Notes under the pieces: model-generated | Seen by the model: only the letters and a program-made list of their open reading frames with translations | Told to the model about the DNA's origin: nothing | Databases searched by the model: none | Translations under genes and position numbers: made by a program | IMG/VR virus record: IMGVR_UViG_3300036782_000028 | Coordinates: 1 to 35,686 of that record | Reading direction: 5' to 3' (one strand) | Length of the DNA: 35,686 nt | DNA from: a virus | Shown here: piece by piece, positions 1 through 8,032 of the stretch | Layout: each line of letters opens with the position of its first letter | How positions within the stretch are numbered: the first letter of the stretch is position 1

Positions 1-3
1 CGA

Positions 4-89
4 GCCCGGGTGGTGAAATCGGTAGACACAAGGGATTTAAAATCCCTCGGCTTATGGCTGTGCGGGTTCAAGTCCCGCCCCGGGTACCA
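4..89 (+). tRNA. leuZ: tRNA-Leu (anticodon UAA), phage integration site
   Basis: The acceptor stem GCCCGGG at 4-10 pairs with CCCGGGT before the discriminator A86 and the encoded CCA (87-89), with one G-U pair. The anticodon stem 31-35/43-47 encloses a seven-base loop with TAA at 38-40. A long variable arm (about 48-61) marks a class II tRNA, and the T-arm GGTTCAAGTCC is present. The 5' part is host DNA, while the sequence from about base 36 onward was probably supplied by the phage on integration and restores a functional tRNA. A terminator follows at 135-157. The symbol leuZ is given by likeness to the E. coli UAA tRNA. Confidence 0.96.
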
Positions 90-150
90 GGAAAATAACT
101 TCAAGAATAACAAGCAATAAGCAGTAATGTCGTGACCGCCGGAAGGCGGT
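36..150 (+). repeat. attL: duplicated tRNA 3' half plus terminator
   Basis: Bases 36-98 are identical to 35571-35633, starting in the anticodon loop and ending nine bases after the CCA. Beyond that the two copies stay alike to the end of the terminator hairpin (99-150 against 35634-35686), with two substitutions and one inserted A. Crossover must have taken place inside the identical 63 bp. The left copy is therefore expected to be the phage-borne one, which replaced the host tRNA end. Confidence 0.93.
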
Positions 151-157
151 TTTTTTG
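135..157 (+). terminator. Rho-independent terminator of the tRNA gene
   Basis: ACCGCC (135-140) pairs with GGCGGT (145-150) across a GGAA tetraloop, followed by a run of T to 157. The same hairpin ends the window at attR, so phage and host both carry it. Confidence 0.9.
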
Positions 158-175
158 TGCCTGAAAAATGCCAAG

Positions 176-205
176 TGGCAGCAAAATGGCAGCATGATGG
201 CAGCA
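176..205 (+). promoter_or_regulatory. Three 11-bp-phased TGGCAGCA repeats, candidate integrase arm sites
   Basis: TGGCAGCA occurs at 176-183, 187-194 and 198-205, a constant period of 11 bp or about one helical turn. One further copy lies at 35471-35478 at the end of the integrase gene. Short direct repeats flanking the crossover core on both arms are what tyrosine integrases use as arm-type sites. No protein-binding evidence is visible in sequence, so the assignment is an inference from position and phasing. Confidence 0.55.
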
Positions 206-240
206 AAGATTTTCATCCCTTCCCGATTAAACATCTAACC

Positions 241-300
241 ATACGCCATTGACTTACACCGCTCCAGTGGTAATATGTGCTTACGGTATACGCCACTGAC
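241..300 (+). promoter_or_regulatory. Promoter and likely operator of the toxin-antitoxin pair
   Basis: A -35 box TTGACT (249-254) and a -10 box TAATAT (271-276) are separated by 16 bp. The promoter is flanked by near-identical 13-mers, ATACGCCATTGAC at 241-253 and ATACGCCACTGAC at 288-300, differing at one base. Type II antitoxins with a DNA-binding domain usually repress their own promoter, so these repeats are the natural candidate operators. The position of the -10 box excludes the GTG at 277 as a start for the toxin. Confidence 0.65.
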
Positions 301-309
301 GCATATAAG

Positions 310-621
310 ATGATATTTATAGAAACCCCGATTTTTACAGAGGATGTTCTGACGCTACTCAATGATGAAGAGTATCGAGCGTTTCAGCTTCATCTTGCCG
401 AGAACCCAACCGCAGGTGATGTGATCAAAGAAACTGGCGGATTACGTAAGGTTCGTTGGGCTAGCGGCGGTAAAGGTAAGCGTGGTGGTGTGCGGGTCAT
501 TTATTATTATAAGTTGTCCGAATCTCAGATCCGACTGTTGGTGATCTACAAAAAGGGCATCAAAGATGATTTGTCTGCGGATGAAAAACGCGCCCTTCGC
601 GCATTGAATGAGAGGTGGTAA
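310..621 (+). CDS. higB: Type II toxin of the RelE/HigB family
   Basis: This 103-residue protein matches HigB-2-type toxins. The pattern GGLRKVRWASGGKGKRGG followed by VRVIYYY and LLVIYKKG is typical of that family, whose members cleave mRNA at the ribosome and are neutralised by the partner antitoxin. The basic stretch at residues 55-70 carries the lysines and arginines expected of the RNA-binding surface. I chose ATG 310 because an in-frame GTG at 277 overlaps the -10 box and because HigB proteins begin with this MIFIETPIF-like strand. The antitoxin gene follows after two bases, so the order is toxin first, as in hig and unlike relBE. The pair lies between attL and ogr, outside the essential phage genes, and probably acts as stabilising or defensive cargo. 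Confidence 0.88.
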   Translation: MIFIETPIFTEDVLTLLNDEEYRAFQLHLAENPTAGDVIKETGGLRKVRWASGGKGKRGGVRVIYYYKLSESQIRLLVIYKKGIKDDLSADEKRALRALNERW

Positions 622-623
622 TA

Positions 624-917
624 ATGGACGCTAAACTGTTCGGTCGTTTGAAAGAAAGCATGACACAAATGAATGAAATTATTGACGGGGAGCGTGCGCC
701 TTCCCGTGAGTTTCAGGTCAGCGCGGTGCAGGTTAAGCATATTCGCCAGGCTACCGGGTTGTCGCAACCGGTGTTTGCGGCTCTGATTTCCGTCAGCGTT
801 GGTACGCTTAAAAATTGGGAGCAGGGTAGACGTGAACCTACCGGCCCGGCCAAAGCGTTGCTGCGTGCGATTGAGCGAGATCCGCAGCATGTCCTGCCTG
901 CGCTATCTATTAAGTGA
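624..917 (+). CDS. higA: HigA-type antitoxin with XRE helix-turn-helix
   Basis: This 97-residue protein has a C-terminal helix-turn-helix of the Xre/Cro type at about residues 36-72 (VKHIRQATGLSQ, then VGTLKNWEQGRREPTGPAKALL). This is the usual architecture of antitoxins partnered with HigB-2-like toxins: an N-terminal toxin-binding segment followed by a DNA-binding domain. It starts two bases after the toxin stop behind AGAGGTGG, so translation is coupled. It probably binds the repeats that flank the promoter at 241-300. A strong terminator follows immediately, making a compact two-gene operon. Confidence 0.9.
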   Translation: MDAKLFGRLKESMTQMNEIIDGERAPSREFQVSAVQVKHIRQATGLSQPVFAALISVSVGTLKNWEQGRREPTGPAKALLRAIERDPQHVLPALSIK

Positions 918-936
918 CTTTATTGATTACGAATTA

Positions 937-961
937 ACGCCCGCATATGCGGGCGTTTTTG
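937..961. terminator. Terminator between higA and ogr, possibly bidirectional
   Basis: ACGCCCGC (937-944) and GCGGGCGT (949-956) form a perfect 8-bp stem with an ATAT loop, followed by TTTTTG on the plus strand. It ends the higBA transcript. On the minus strand the hairpin lies just past the ogr stop and is followed by TAATTC, a weaker T-tract, so it may also stop the late transcript coming from D and ogr. Confidence 0.88.
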
Positions 962-970
962 TTTGTGTAT

Positions 971-1192
971 TTAACCAAATACCAGCGCGGCTTGTCCGCC
1001 GCTTTGCGGGTGAGGTGGGACGGGATCAACGTTATGTGGTTTTGAAATGACGCGGGTAAATGTCTCATGGCTAACGAACGTGCAACCGCAATTGATGTTG
1101 GTACATTGGTTGTAACGTTCTTTAGTTGTAGTGGTGATATAGCTTGATGATCTGGTGTGTGCGGCCTGGCCGCAAAGCGGGCAATGCATCAT
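971..1192 (-). CDS. ogr: Ogr/Delta-type zinc-finger activator of late genes
   Basis: This 73-residue protein is the phage late transcription activator, which binds upstream of late promoters and contacts the RNA polymerase alpha subunit. The family signature is visible: MMHCPLCGQAAHTRSS at the start, cysteines 4, 7, 30 and 35 (CX2C-X22-CX4C) for the zinc site, and TTKERYNQC between them. Its length equals that of P2 Ogr (72). I chose ATG 1192, behind GGAG, rather than upstream in-frame starts, because all Ogr proteins begin at this point. It follows gene D, as in P2, and a 73-bp gap separates the two. Its likely targets in this prophage are the TTGT-N12-ACAA dyads at 8075, 14460 and 20152. 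Confidence 0.95.
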   Translation of the reverse strand: MMHCPLCGQAAHTRSSSYITTTTKERYNQCTNINCGCTFVSHETFTRVISKPHNVDPVPPHPQSGGQAALVFG

Positions 1193-1265
1193 GGCGGGGT
1201 ACTCCGTCATGCCCTGACTATGGTCAGTACTGCTAATAATTATGCACAATTATTCCTGTTTTGCA

Positions 1266-2357
1266 TCATTCCATTTCCAGATCGTCAATCTTGACCTCTA
1301 AATCGAGGGCGGTAGTAAAACCGCTGTTATTCAACGAATGAGTCACCTTAACCAACGTCCAATTGGCCTCATCAATTTCTTTTTTGAAACCTGAAACAGT
1401 GACCGGCGCTTCCGGGTAAATGTCTGCGCGCCCATGCGCGAGTTGAATAGAAAAAGTGGCAACACCACGCTGAATGCGTTCCCAATTCGCCTTTGCTGCT
1501 CGCTGTGCATTATATTTTGATGCGTAGGTATGGCGCAGAACTAACACATTTTCATCACTGCCAATCAGGTATTCTCCCTGTTTTTCATCGACTGGTGCGG
1601 GTTTCTTAACCCTGCGGCGTTTAACCTTAACCTGTTCGCTTTTTGCAGTGCGGGTATTCAGCCAGTTGGCCACAACGCCGGTATAGGCTCCCCGATCGGT
1701 TAGCGTGAATTGATGGTTGTCACCCGACTGGCGATTAATGATGATTGCCGGAATCGACTTTCCTCCGGCGGTCATATTCTGTCCCTGCTTGAAAAACAAC
1801 AGATTGCCATTTTTTATTGCGGCTACCGCACCATTCTCTTTTGCCAGGCGTGTGATAAAACTCCCGTCCGACTCGGTGGTTTGGTCGATATGTCCGATCT
1901 GAATGTCTGCCACATTCTTATTGATGACTGCGGCCAACTTATTACGGCTGGCAATGGTTTTGACAATATCCCCTATGGTTTTTTTATGGTAAGAGGCATC
2001 GCGTTGTACATTCAATGTTTGCCGAAAATCAGCACTTCGGGCTGTTATGGTCAATACGTCAGGCGTGCCAGCATGCCCAATTTCATCAACGACAAACGTT
2101 CCTTTATCGATCACCCCGGTATCTTTCCAGCCGAGTGCAACAGCCAGGCTTACGCCACGGCGGGGCAGCTTTAAATTGCCTTCGCTATCGTCCAGTTCAA
2201 TATTGATCTGGTCAGCTTCAAAACCTCGGTTATCCGTTAGCGTCAGGCTGATTAATTTCTCTCTCACCTTTCCGGTGATGTCGATACCCTCAATTGTAAG
2301 CGAGTAAGCCGGGGTATTATCGCCACCGAGTTTGTCCAACGTATCGATCAGGCTCAT
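1266..2357 (-). CDS. D: Tail protein gpD (baseplate hub)
   Basis: This 363-residue protein is the P2 gpD homologue, the hub at the tail tip that binds the spike gpV and is structurally related to the T4 gp27/VgrG hub. Recognisable segments are the N-terminal YSLTIEGIDITGKVREKLISLTLTDNRG, the D-rich INIELDD strand, and the central SDGSFITRLAKENGAVAAIKNGNLLFFKQG that is strongly conserved in phage late control D proteins. P2 gpD is 387 residues, so the length is normal. The ATG overlaps the gpU stop (ATGA), showing translational coupling at the end of the FETUD operon. Confidence 0.95.
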   Translation of the reverse strand: MSLIDTLDKLGGDNTPAYSLTIEGIDITGKVREKLISLTLTDNRGFEADQINIELDDSEGNLKLPRRGVSLAVALGWKDTGVIDKGTFVVDEIGHAGTPDVLTITARSADFRQTLNVQRDASYHKKTIGDIVKTIASRNKLAAVINKNVADIQIGHIDQTTESDGSFITRLAKENGAVAAIKNGNLLFFKQGQNMTAGGKSIPAIIINRQSGDNHQFTLTDRGAYTGVVANWLNTRTAKSEQVKVKRRRVKKPAPVDEKQGEYLIGSDENVLVLRHTYASKYNAQRAAKANWERIQRGVATFSIQLAHGRADIYPEAPVTVSGFKKEIDEANWTLVKVTHSLNNSGFTTALDLEVKIDDLEME

Positions 2358-2818
2358 GACAGGAATCCGCCGACGGTATCGGAAACTTGCTCGGCCAGGT
2401 CTTCAAATTGCTGAGACAAATCGCCGAACATGTCTTTTAACCCTTCATCCGTGCGCTTGAGCGTGATAGTGAACTCAATACGACGGGCGGAGCCATCCGC
2501 AAAGAATACAGTTTTGGTGCGGCTCAGGCTTTCGATCACGAACATGCCATGTATTGCGCCGCTCCCCTCAATCAATGACCAGGCCTTGCCAGTTTCCGCC
2601 ATTAATTGGATAGCCATCAGGGAAACTCTACCCCCGGTTAATGCCGGCAGCAAAACGCCGCTCAGTGTGATGGTTTCATCATCCGGCCCCAGGAACTGGC
2701 TTTGTGGGCGAAGCCCGACGCGGCTATTGGTCGGATGACGCCACGCCATCTGGTGTTGAAACTCCTGGTATGGAACGGTTTGCAACATGAATACAAACAT
2801 GCCTAGTGCCATCATCAT
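2354..2818 (-). CDS. U: Tail protein gpU (tail completion/terminator)
   Basis: This 154-residue protein is the P2 gpU homologue. It shares the opening MMALGMFVFMLQTVPYQ, the internal SQFLGPDDETITLSGVLLPALTGG, and the FFADGSARRIEFTITLKRTDE segment of the family. It is needed for tail assembly and completion. ATG 2818 is preferred because AGGA lies eight bases upstream; two further ATG codons follow directly, so the start could be one or two codons later. It begins just after the tape-measure stop and overlaps D by four bases. Confidence 0.94.
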   Translation of the reverse strand: MMMALGMFVFMLQTVPYQEFQHQMAWRHPTNSRVGLRPQSQFLGPDDETITLSGVLLPALTGGRVSLMAIQLMAETGKAWSLIEGSGAIHGMFVIESLSRTKTVFFADGSARRIEFTITLKRTDEGLKDMFGDLSQQFEDLAEQVSDTVGGFLS

Positions 2819-2829
2819 AATGATCGTCC

Positions 2830-5751
2830 TCACTCGATATCGTTAAAACTGCTGTTCGCCCTGGATCTTGCTTGCCGTTCCCGTGCATCCAGTTGTCGCG
2901 CGACTTCCCGCGCAATGTCCTGGGGGTTGTGGTGGGCCTGAGCGATAATCTGAATAGGGGCGTGAATGTCGATGTAAGTAGCGCCGCCCTGGTGATGTGA
3001 TGAAGTGACTCCGCGCGGGTACTGACTCCCTGGCAGGGTGTAGGGATGCAAGGGGGCGTCCGCGGCGGTAGCAGGGCCACCCATAAATAACGCGGCTACT
3101 GCCGCCATGGCGGCGGTATTCTTACGACTGGTGACATTAGCCGGCCCGTTGACAATTTCCGGGCCATACTCGCCCACTACGCCAAATTTCCCCAAGGGGA
3201 TCCTGCCGCCGCTGTCGTGTTCACCGGTGTAACGACGGCGTATGGCATCAGCAGAATTACCCTGCGGTGCCGGTGTCATTGTTACGCCAGCGCGGCGGGC
3301 CGCATCGGCAACGGCGGGGTTCGTCTGCGCTAAGATGCGCGTTTTTTCTGACTTGGTTTTAACTTCATCCAGTTTACCCAGCACCCACTTAATTGATTCT
3401 ATGAGTAATTTCAGCGGGGTAAGGGCTAATTCAATTCCGGCCGCCAGAAACTCACCGAATTTTTTCCCCGCTGATGCCGCGCTATCCAAGTCTTTTTTGG
3501 TCGACTTTACCGGTGTTAGCAGGTCGGTAAACCAGCCCCACAAGGCCTTAACCTTGTCCCCAATCCAGGTGAATACTGGCATCAGCGGCGCAAAGGCGTC
3601 TTTAATGGGGGCCGCCGCAGTTTTGAAACCGTCAACCACGCCGCCCAGGAATGCTTTGATGGGCTTCCAGTATTTATAAATCAACAGGCCCGCGCCGACG
3701 ACGGCAGCAGCAATTAACCCAAGTGGGCTAACCAAAATACCGAACATGCTCCCCAGACCGCCCAGGGCAAAACGCAGGAACCGCAACGGGGACGTAGCCA
3801 GCCAGGTAAAGACGCGTCCAATGCCCTTAATTCCTTTAGTTGCCGTCTGTAGCGGCGATGATGCAAAAGACACGACAGCGCGGCCAGCGCCGCCAAGAAG
3901 CTGTTTGGAAAAGGTCAGCGCATTTTTACCCGCATCCAGAAGTTTTTGGCTAAAGCCTACAACCTGTTTTTTTGTGAGCGGAGTGGTGCTGGCAAATTTC
4001 AGCATGCTGAGTGACAGATTGGGCAGCAGACGGATCCCGAGCATGCGCGTACTGAATCGGAGCAGAGCGAACGGCCCTAACAGACCGACAACGGCAATGG
4101 CCAGCGTACCGAAAACGGTGGTTGAAATGGCAGCGGCTGCGCCAATCTTGACGATAGCGGCGCTGACTTTCGGATGTTCTTTCAGGAACTCCGCGACACC
4201 GTGTAAAAAGTTGCTGATGCCTTTTGCTGTTTTGCGCAGCCAGGCGTCGTTTTTCTCAAATAACTCAACGCTGATATTTTCCAGAGCGGCATGTAACATC
4301 GTCATGTCGCCTTTCATGTTATCCAGCATGGTATTGGAAACCCGCTTAGCCTCACCGTCATACTCACCCGGCGCACCGCGCATTTGTTGCAGTTTACCGT
4401 CCGCCACTGCCCGCATCAGTTCACCAAATCCGGTGACTGCATACATGCCGGCAATGTCTTTAAAAATCTTACCGCGATCGACGTTCCCCATTTTTGACGT
4501 TTTTTTGTCGATGTCTTTTAGGATATCGACCAGATCACGCATGTTGCCGTCTTTATCTTTGGTGGTTACACCCAGCTTTTTAACCGTGGCGCTGTTACCG
4601 ATACGGCTCAGAATAGCACGCATCGCCGTACCCGCCTGGCTCCCCTGAATACCGGCATTACCCATGATGGCTGTGGCAGCGGATACGGTTTCCAGACTTT
4701 GCCCGTATTCACGCCCCACACCAGCGGAATATTTCAGCGATTCACCCAGCATGGGGATATCCACGTTATTCCGGGTAAACAGGGCGGTTAGCACGTCGGC
4801 TACCCTGTCCATTTTTTCCGCAGGGATCCCCATGGCCGTTTGGATGTTTGACGCAATATCGGCAGTGGTGCCAAGGTCAATGTCACCGGCAGCGGCCAGA
4901 TTCAACATCCCTGGCATCGCTTTTAAAACCTGCTGGGGTGAATAGCCGGTTCTGCCAAGGAAATATTGCCCCTCGGCCACCTGGAGATCGGTGAATTTTG
5001 ACGATAGCGGCAAGGTTCGCGCCTGGTGCCGTAATGACTGCATTTGCGGATCGGCTTTGGTTGGGATGCGGGTCACTGCCTGGGTTTTACTCATCATCGC
5101 ATCGAAGTCATAGCCCACATGCAGGGCATCCACCAATCCACGGCCCATGGCGCGCCCGGTGGCCATTGACGTATAGCCCACACCGGCGGCCATTACTTTA
5201 CGCTGATTGCTTTCATCAAACTGGTGACGCGCGGCATTAAGCCGCTTTTGCTGCTGGGCCTGTTGGTCTAGCCGTTTTTGCTGTGCAGCTAATGCGCCCG
5301 TTACCCCGGTGATGTTTGACCGCAGAGAGCGCTGAGCCTCACCCAATCGATTTGTTGCCACGCCGCTATTTTGCAGGGCGGTACGCTGGTTTTGCAGTGA
5401 AAGCCGTAAATCAGCGAATTTCTGTTGAAGTTTGGCCGCTTCTTCCCTGGCTTTTTGAAATTGGCGGGCCTGCTTGGCGGTCGGGCCGTCTGTGGATTTC
5501 AATGCTACAGCCAGATCGCGCGCTTTTTCGCGTGCCATGCTTAGTGCTTGTGCGGCGGCGGCTACCTGGGTCTTTGTCTTGCGGAAACCGTCAATTTTCC
5601 CGGCTTGAGTATCAAGCTGTTTTAACTGGTCTTTTGTGGCTTTAACAGATGCGGCCAACGCTTTGTTGCTGGCCTGCATGGATTTGAACGGGCGGGTGAT
5701 TTTATCGACCGCACTCAGTAAAACCTGCAATCGGAGATTTTTGTCACTCAT
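2830..5751 (-). CDS. T: Tail tape measure protein gpT
   Basis: This 973-residue protein sets tail length and is threaded through the tail tube. The N-terminus MSDKNLRLQVLLSAVDKITRPF is typical of P2 gpT. Residues 30-190 are lysine-, alanine- and glutamine-rich and predicted to be coiled coil. The conserved tape-measure domain follows at about 210-460. Two hydrophobic segments lie near residues 537-563 and 666-692. The C-terminal part has the familiar GKFGVVGEYGPEIVNGPANVTSR motif. I chose ATG 5751, which overlaps the stop of the frameshifted E' product; an in-frame GTG at 5763 lacks support. It is longer than P2 gpT (815), implying a longer tail if the length relation holds. Confidence 0.95.
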   Translation of the reverse strand: MSDKNLRLQVLLSAVDKITRPFKSMQASNKALAASVKATKDQLKQLDTQAGKIDGFRKTKTQVAAAAQALSMAREKARDLAVALKSTDGPTAKQARQFQKAREEAAKLQQKFADLRLSLQNQRTALQNSGVATNRLGEAQRSLRSNITGVTGALAAQQKRLDQQAQQQKRLNAARHQFDESNQRKVMAAGVGYTSMATGRAMGRGLVDALHVGYDFDAMMSKTQAVTRIPTKADPQMQSLRHQARTLPLSSKFTDLQVAEGQYFLGRTGYSPQQVLKAMPGMLNLAAAGDIDLGTTADIASNIQTAMGIPAEKMDRVADVLTALFTRNNVDIPMLGESLKYSAGVGREYGQSLETVSAATAIMGNAGIQGSQAGTAMRAILSRIGNSATVKKLGVTTKDKDGNMRDLVDILKDIDKKTSKMGNVDRGKIFKDIAGMYAVTGFGELMRAVADGKLQQMRGAPGEYDGEAKRVSNTMLDNMKGDMTMLHAALENISVELFEKNDAWLRKTAKGISNFLHGVAEFLKEHPKVSAAIVKIGAAAAISTTVFGTLAIAVVGLLGPFALLRFSTRMLGIRLLPNLSLSMLKFASTTPLTKKQVVGFSQKLLDAGKNALTFSKQLLGGAGRAVVSFASSPLQTATKGIKGIGRVFTWLATSPLRFLRFALGGLGSMFGILVSPLGLIAAAVVGAGLLIYKYWKPIKAFLGGVVDGFKTAAAPIKDAFAPLMPVFTWIGDKVKALWGWFTDLLTPVKSTKKDLDSAASAGKKFGEFLAAGIELALTPLKLLIESIKWVLGKLDEVKTKSEKTRILAQTNPAVADAARRAGVTMTPAPQGNSADAIRRRYTGEHDSGGRIPLGKFGVVGEYGPEIVNGPANVTSRKNTAAMAAVAALFMGGPATAADAPLHPYTLPGSQYPRGVTSSHHQGGATYIDIHAPIQIIAQAHHNPQDIAREVARQLDARERQARSRANSSFNDIE

Positions 5752-6231
5752 CACTTGCCCCACTGCGGATAATGGCTTTGTGCCGCCATTCCAACAGTTC
5801 GGCCAGCGGCATCAGATCGGTTACGGTTGGTGGCCAATGGAAGACGGCGGCAATGTCCGCCGTCAGGTCTTCAATGGTTAGCTGTTCAGGAAATCGGATC
5901 TGACCGAATTCGGTAAGAAAAAAAGCGCCAGCGCTTGAGACAACTGATACAGGTCTGCCGGATCCAGGTTGGAGACTTCGTTAGCCGTCAGGGCCGGGGA
6001 AGTGATACGCGGCAACACGGTGATCAGTGAATTGACGTCAGTTTCAATCAGCGCCTGCAAACGGGTGCCACGCAATGCACCGGCGCTTGGTTTGTTGACG
6101 GTCACTTCGGTGATCTGTGTGGTGCCGCGCTGGACAGGAACGTCCAGGATCACCGGCTTGTTCAGCAGATCAGTAACTGCATCGCCCTGGCCATCATTGA
6201 TTTCAACACTTACTGATTTATCGTTTTTCAT
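5744..6231 (-). CDS. E+E': Tail chaperone E+E' made by -1 frameshift
   Basis: P2-type phages extend gpE by a programmed -1 ribosomal frameshift, like lambda G/GT, to make a chaperone of the tape measure. The minus strand has the slippery heptamer T-TTT-TTC at 5923-5917, in the correct register, inside the codons for ALFF. Slipping back one base opens a frame of 57 further codons, beginning LTEFGQIRFPEQLTIEDL and ending IIRSGASDE. This reads through to TGA 5746-5744, overlapping the start of T. The continuous second frame and its likeness to the known E' tail make the call firm. The product would be 162 residues. A small palindrome, ACCGAATTCGGT, follows the slip site by two bases. Confidence 0.93.
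5878..6231 (-). CDS. E: Tail assembly protein gpE (unshifted product)
   Basis: The unshifted product has 117 residues and ends SVRSDFLNS. It belongs to the P2 gpE family, which acts with the shifted form E+E' during tail-tube assembly around the tape measure. The C-terminal DPADLYQLSQALALFFL region precedes the slip site. It is somewhat longer than P2 gpE (91) because of an extended N-terminus. It lies between the tube gene FII and the tape measure T, the standard position. Confidence 0.92.
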   Translation of the reverse strand: MKNDKSVSVEINDGQGDAVTDLLNKPVILDVPVQRGTTQITEVTVNKPSAGALRGTRLQALIETDVNSLITVLPRITSPALTANEVSNLDPADLYQLSQALALFFLPNSVRSDFLNS

Positions 6232-6306
6232 TGTTTAACCTTCATTTTGTCTGGTTTACTGGCCCCACCGGGGCCATGGCAACATCTGTGCAAGCAGGTG
6301 GGGCGG

Positions 6307-6822
6307 TTACAAGCCGATAGCGCGGCGGTGTTCTGCCAGGCGGTCGACGCCATCCACGATTTCGATCATGTTCACCACGTCGATTTCAAGCAGGACAGCG
6401 CCGTCCATCGTCAGCTTGTAATAGGTATTTTTGGCGCTGAGTTTGGTTTGCGTGTTGTCGCCCTGTTTGTAGTTGCCGAAGTCAAACTCTGAAAAACGAC
6501 CACGCATGACCACTTCCACAGCGACAATCTCGCCGGTGTCATCGCGCTGGAAAGAGCCGACAAAACGCAGCAGTACGCCATCAACCTTGGCGATCCCCCA
6601 CTGCTTATAAAGCTGGGCCTCAATACCGCCGAGGGTGATTTCTGCGTCCAGCGCACTATCATCGATCCCCAGATCAACGCCGGCGCTGCCGTTCATGCCA
6701 CCGCCGCGATACTGTTCAAGCTTTCGCGTCAGCTTCGGCAAGGTGATTTCTTCAACGACGCCCTGATAGTTGTTGGCGTCGTTGAACAAGTTCAGGAATT
6801 TCAGTTTGCGTGGTAAGGCCAT
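6307..6822 (-). CDS. FII: Major tail tube protein gpFII
   Basis: This 171-residue protein is the tail tube subunit (P2 FII is 172). It opens MALPRKLKFLNLFNDANNYQGVVEEITLPKLTRKLEQYRGGGM, a strongly conserved start, and continues with the ALDAEITLGG, VLLRFVGSFQRDDTGE and VEVVMRGRFSEFDFGNYKQGD segments of the family. Tubes of contractile tails are rings of this protein inside the sheath. It follows the sheath gene FI after ten bases and shares its transcript. Confidence 0.96.
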   Translation of the reverse strand: MALPRKLKFLNLFNDANNYQGVVEEITLPKLTRKLEQYRGGGMNGSAGVDLGIDDSALDAEITLGGIEAQLYKQWGIAKVDGVLLRFVGSFQRDDTGEIVAVEVVMRGRFSEFDFGNYKQGDNTQTKLSAKNTYYKLTMDGAVLLEIDVVNMIEIVDGVDRLAEHRRAIGL

Positions 6823-6832
6823 CGCGTCCCCC

Positions 6833-8005
6833 TTAGCTGTTCACGTTCTGAGTAAAATTCATCAGATATTGGTCGGTGATACGTTGGCGCAGCAGCAGAT
6901 TTTCAAGCGGCGGCACGGGCGTGTAGTTGTAGTCCAGGATCAGCTTGCCCGCTTTCAGCGTGTCTTTATCGTTGGCGGCATCATCCATCCAGCAATCGCC
7001 ATCAATAATGTAGCCGCCGGATTTCAGCTCACGGAATTTGGCCTTAATGCCTTCGATAATGTCTTTGGCAAGGGAAGGGTGCATCGGCTGATCAACGGCC
7101 CACATTTGCGCTTCGGCCATTGTGTCAGCCAATACCTGCGCGGTGCGGGTGTAGTTCTCAAACTGGAACAGCGGATCATCTGAGCAGGTGCGGGAACCCC
7201 AGAATCGGAATCCATCTTTGCGGATCAGGGTGGTGACGTCGTTCTGGTTCAGCAGATTGGCGTCGGTGGCCGTATCCTGCAAATCCCAATATACGTCGGC
7301 GCTGATGCCGGTCACGCCATTGACGCCGACGTTTGACAGGGTTTTGTGCCAGCCGGTCTGCTCATCAATCTTGGCGCGTAAACCCAACGCGCGGGCCGTG
7401 GCGTAGGCTGTTGCCGATGCGTTGGTCACGCTATCCCAACTCAGGAAGTCTGGCCAGATCAGCATGGCTTCACGCTGGCTGAAATTTTTACGGTAATCGA
7501 TGGCTTCTGTAACGGTTTTACAGCCGTAGGCGCTCAGGTACGCGAAGCCGCGAAGGCTTTGCGCGATAGCCAGTAATTCGGAGGCTACAGCCTCATTATC
7601 ATGACCAGGTACACCCAGAATGCGGGGCTTTACGCCAAGCTGGCTTTGTGCAGCCAACAGGGCTTTCATGCCGGTTTTTTTACCCTCGGTGGTCACGCCG
7701 CCGATGATGTTGGTGGTTGTTTCTGCTTCGGTGTCGCCCTGAGCAACACGCACAACCACGGTAACGGGCTTTGTCTGGTCGCCGATAGCGTCCAGTGAGC
7801 GGGCCAAGGTGCCTGACTCGCCGGCTTTACCGCTTGCGGTCAATACGTCGGTGAGCAATATGGGCGTGTTTAACGGGAAGGTTTTCGCGTCGGCGTCATC
7901 ACCGGTACAGACCAGCCCAACAATAGCCGTGCTGACGGTGGTGATAGTGCGGGTGCCTTCGTTGATTTCCTGCACGCGCACGCCGTGGTGGTAGTCTTGA
8001 GCCAT
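6833..8005 (-). CDS. FI: Major tail sheath protein gpFI
   Basis: This 390-residue protein is the contractile sheath subunit (P2 FI is 396). It begins [21 protein letters not shown], and the C-terminal half has the conserved [31 protein letters not shown] stretch. I chose ATG 8005 because AGGAGA lies just upstream; the frame stays open for 29 codons before it but includes the leader of the PF promoter. It is the first gene of the FI-FII-E-T-U-D-ogr operon, driven by the Ogr dyad at 8075-8094. Confidence 0.97.
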   Translation of the reverse strand: MAQDYHHGVRVQEINEGTRTITTVSTAIVGLVCTGDDADAKTFPLNTPILLTDVLTASGKAGESGTLARSLDAIGDQTKPVTVVVRVAQGDTEAETTTNIIGGVTTEGKKTGMKALLAAQSQLGVKPRILGVPGHDNEAVASELLAIAQSLRGFAYLSAYGCKTVTEAIDYRKNFSQREAMLIWPDFLSWDSVTNASATAYATARALGLRAKIDEQTGWHKTLSNVGVNGVTGISADVYWDLQDTATDANLLNQNDVTTLIRKDGFRFWGSRTCSDDPLFQFENYTRTAQVLADTMAEAQMWAVDQPMHPSLAKDIIEGIKAKFRELKSGGYIIDGDCWMDDAANDKDTLKAGKLILDYNYTPVPPLENLLLRQRITDQYLMNFTQNVNS

Positions 8006-8032
8006 TAGGTGGATCTCCTGTAACGGTGTTCC

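Noticed and set aside
277-309. Upstream GTG start for the toxin gene
   Set aside because: The GTG overlaps the -10 box, so it would lie upstream of the transcript start.
971-1249. Longer Ogr from the ATG at 1249
   Set aside because: The extra 19 residues have no likeness to the family, and GGAG precedes the shorter start.
3746-4648. Long plus-strand open frame of 300 codons inside the tape-measure gene
   Set aside because: It is antisense to gene T, has no family likeness or start signal, and its amino-acid make-up reflects the complement of T.
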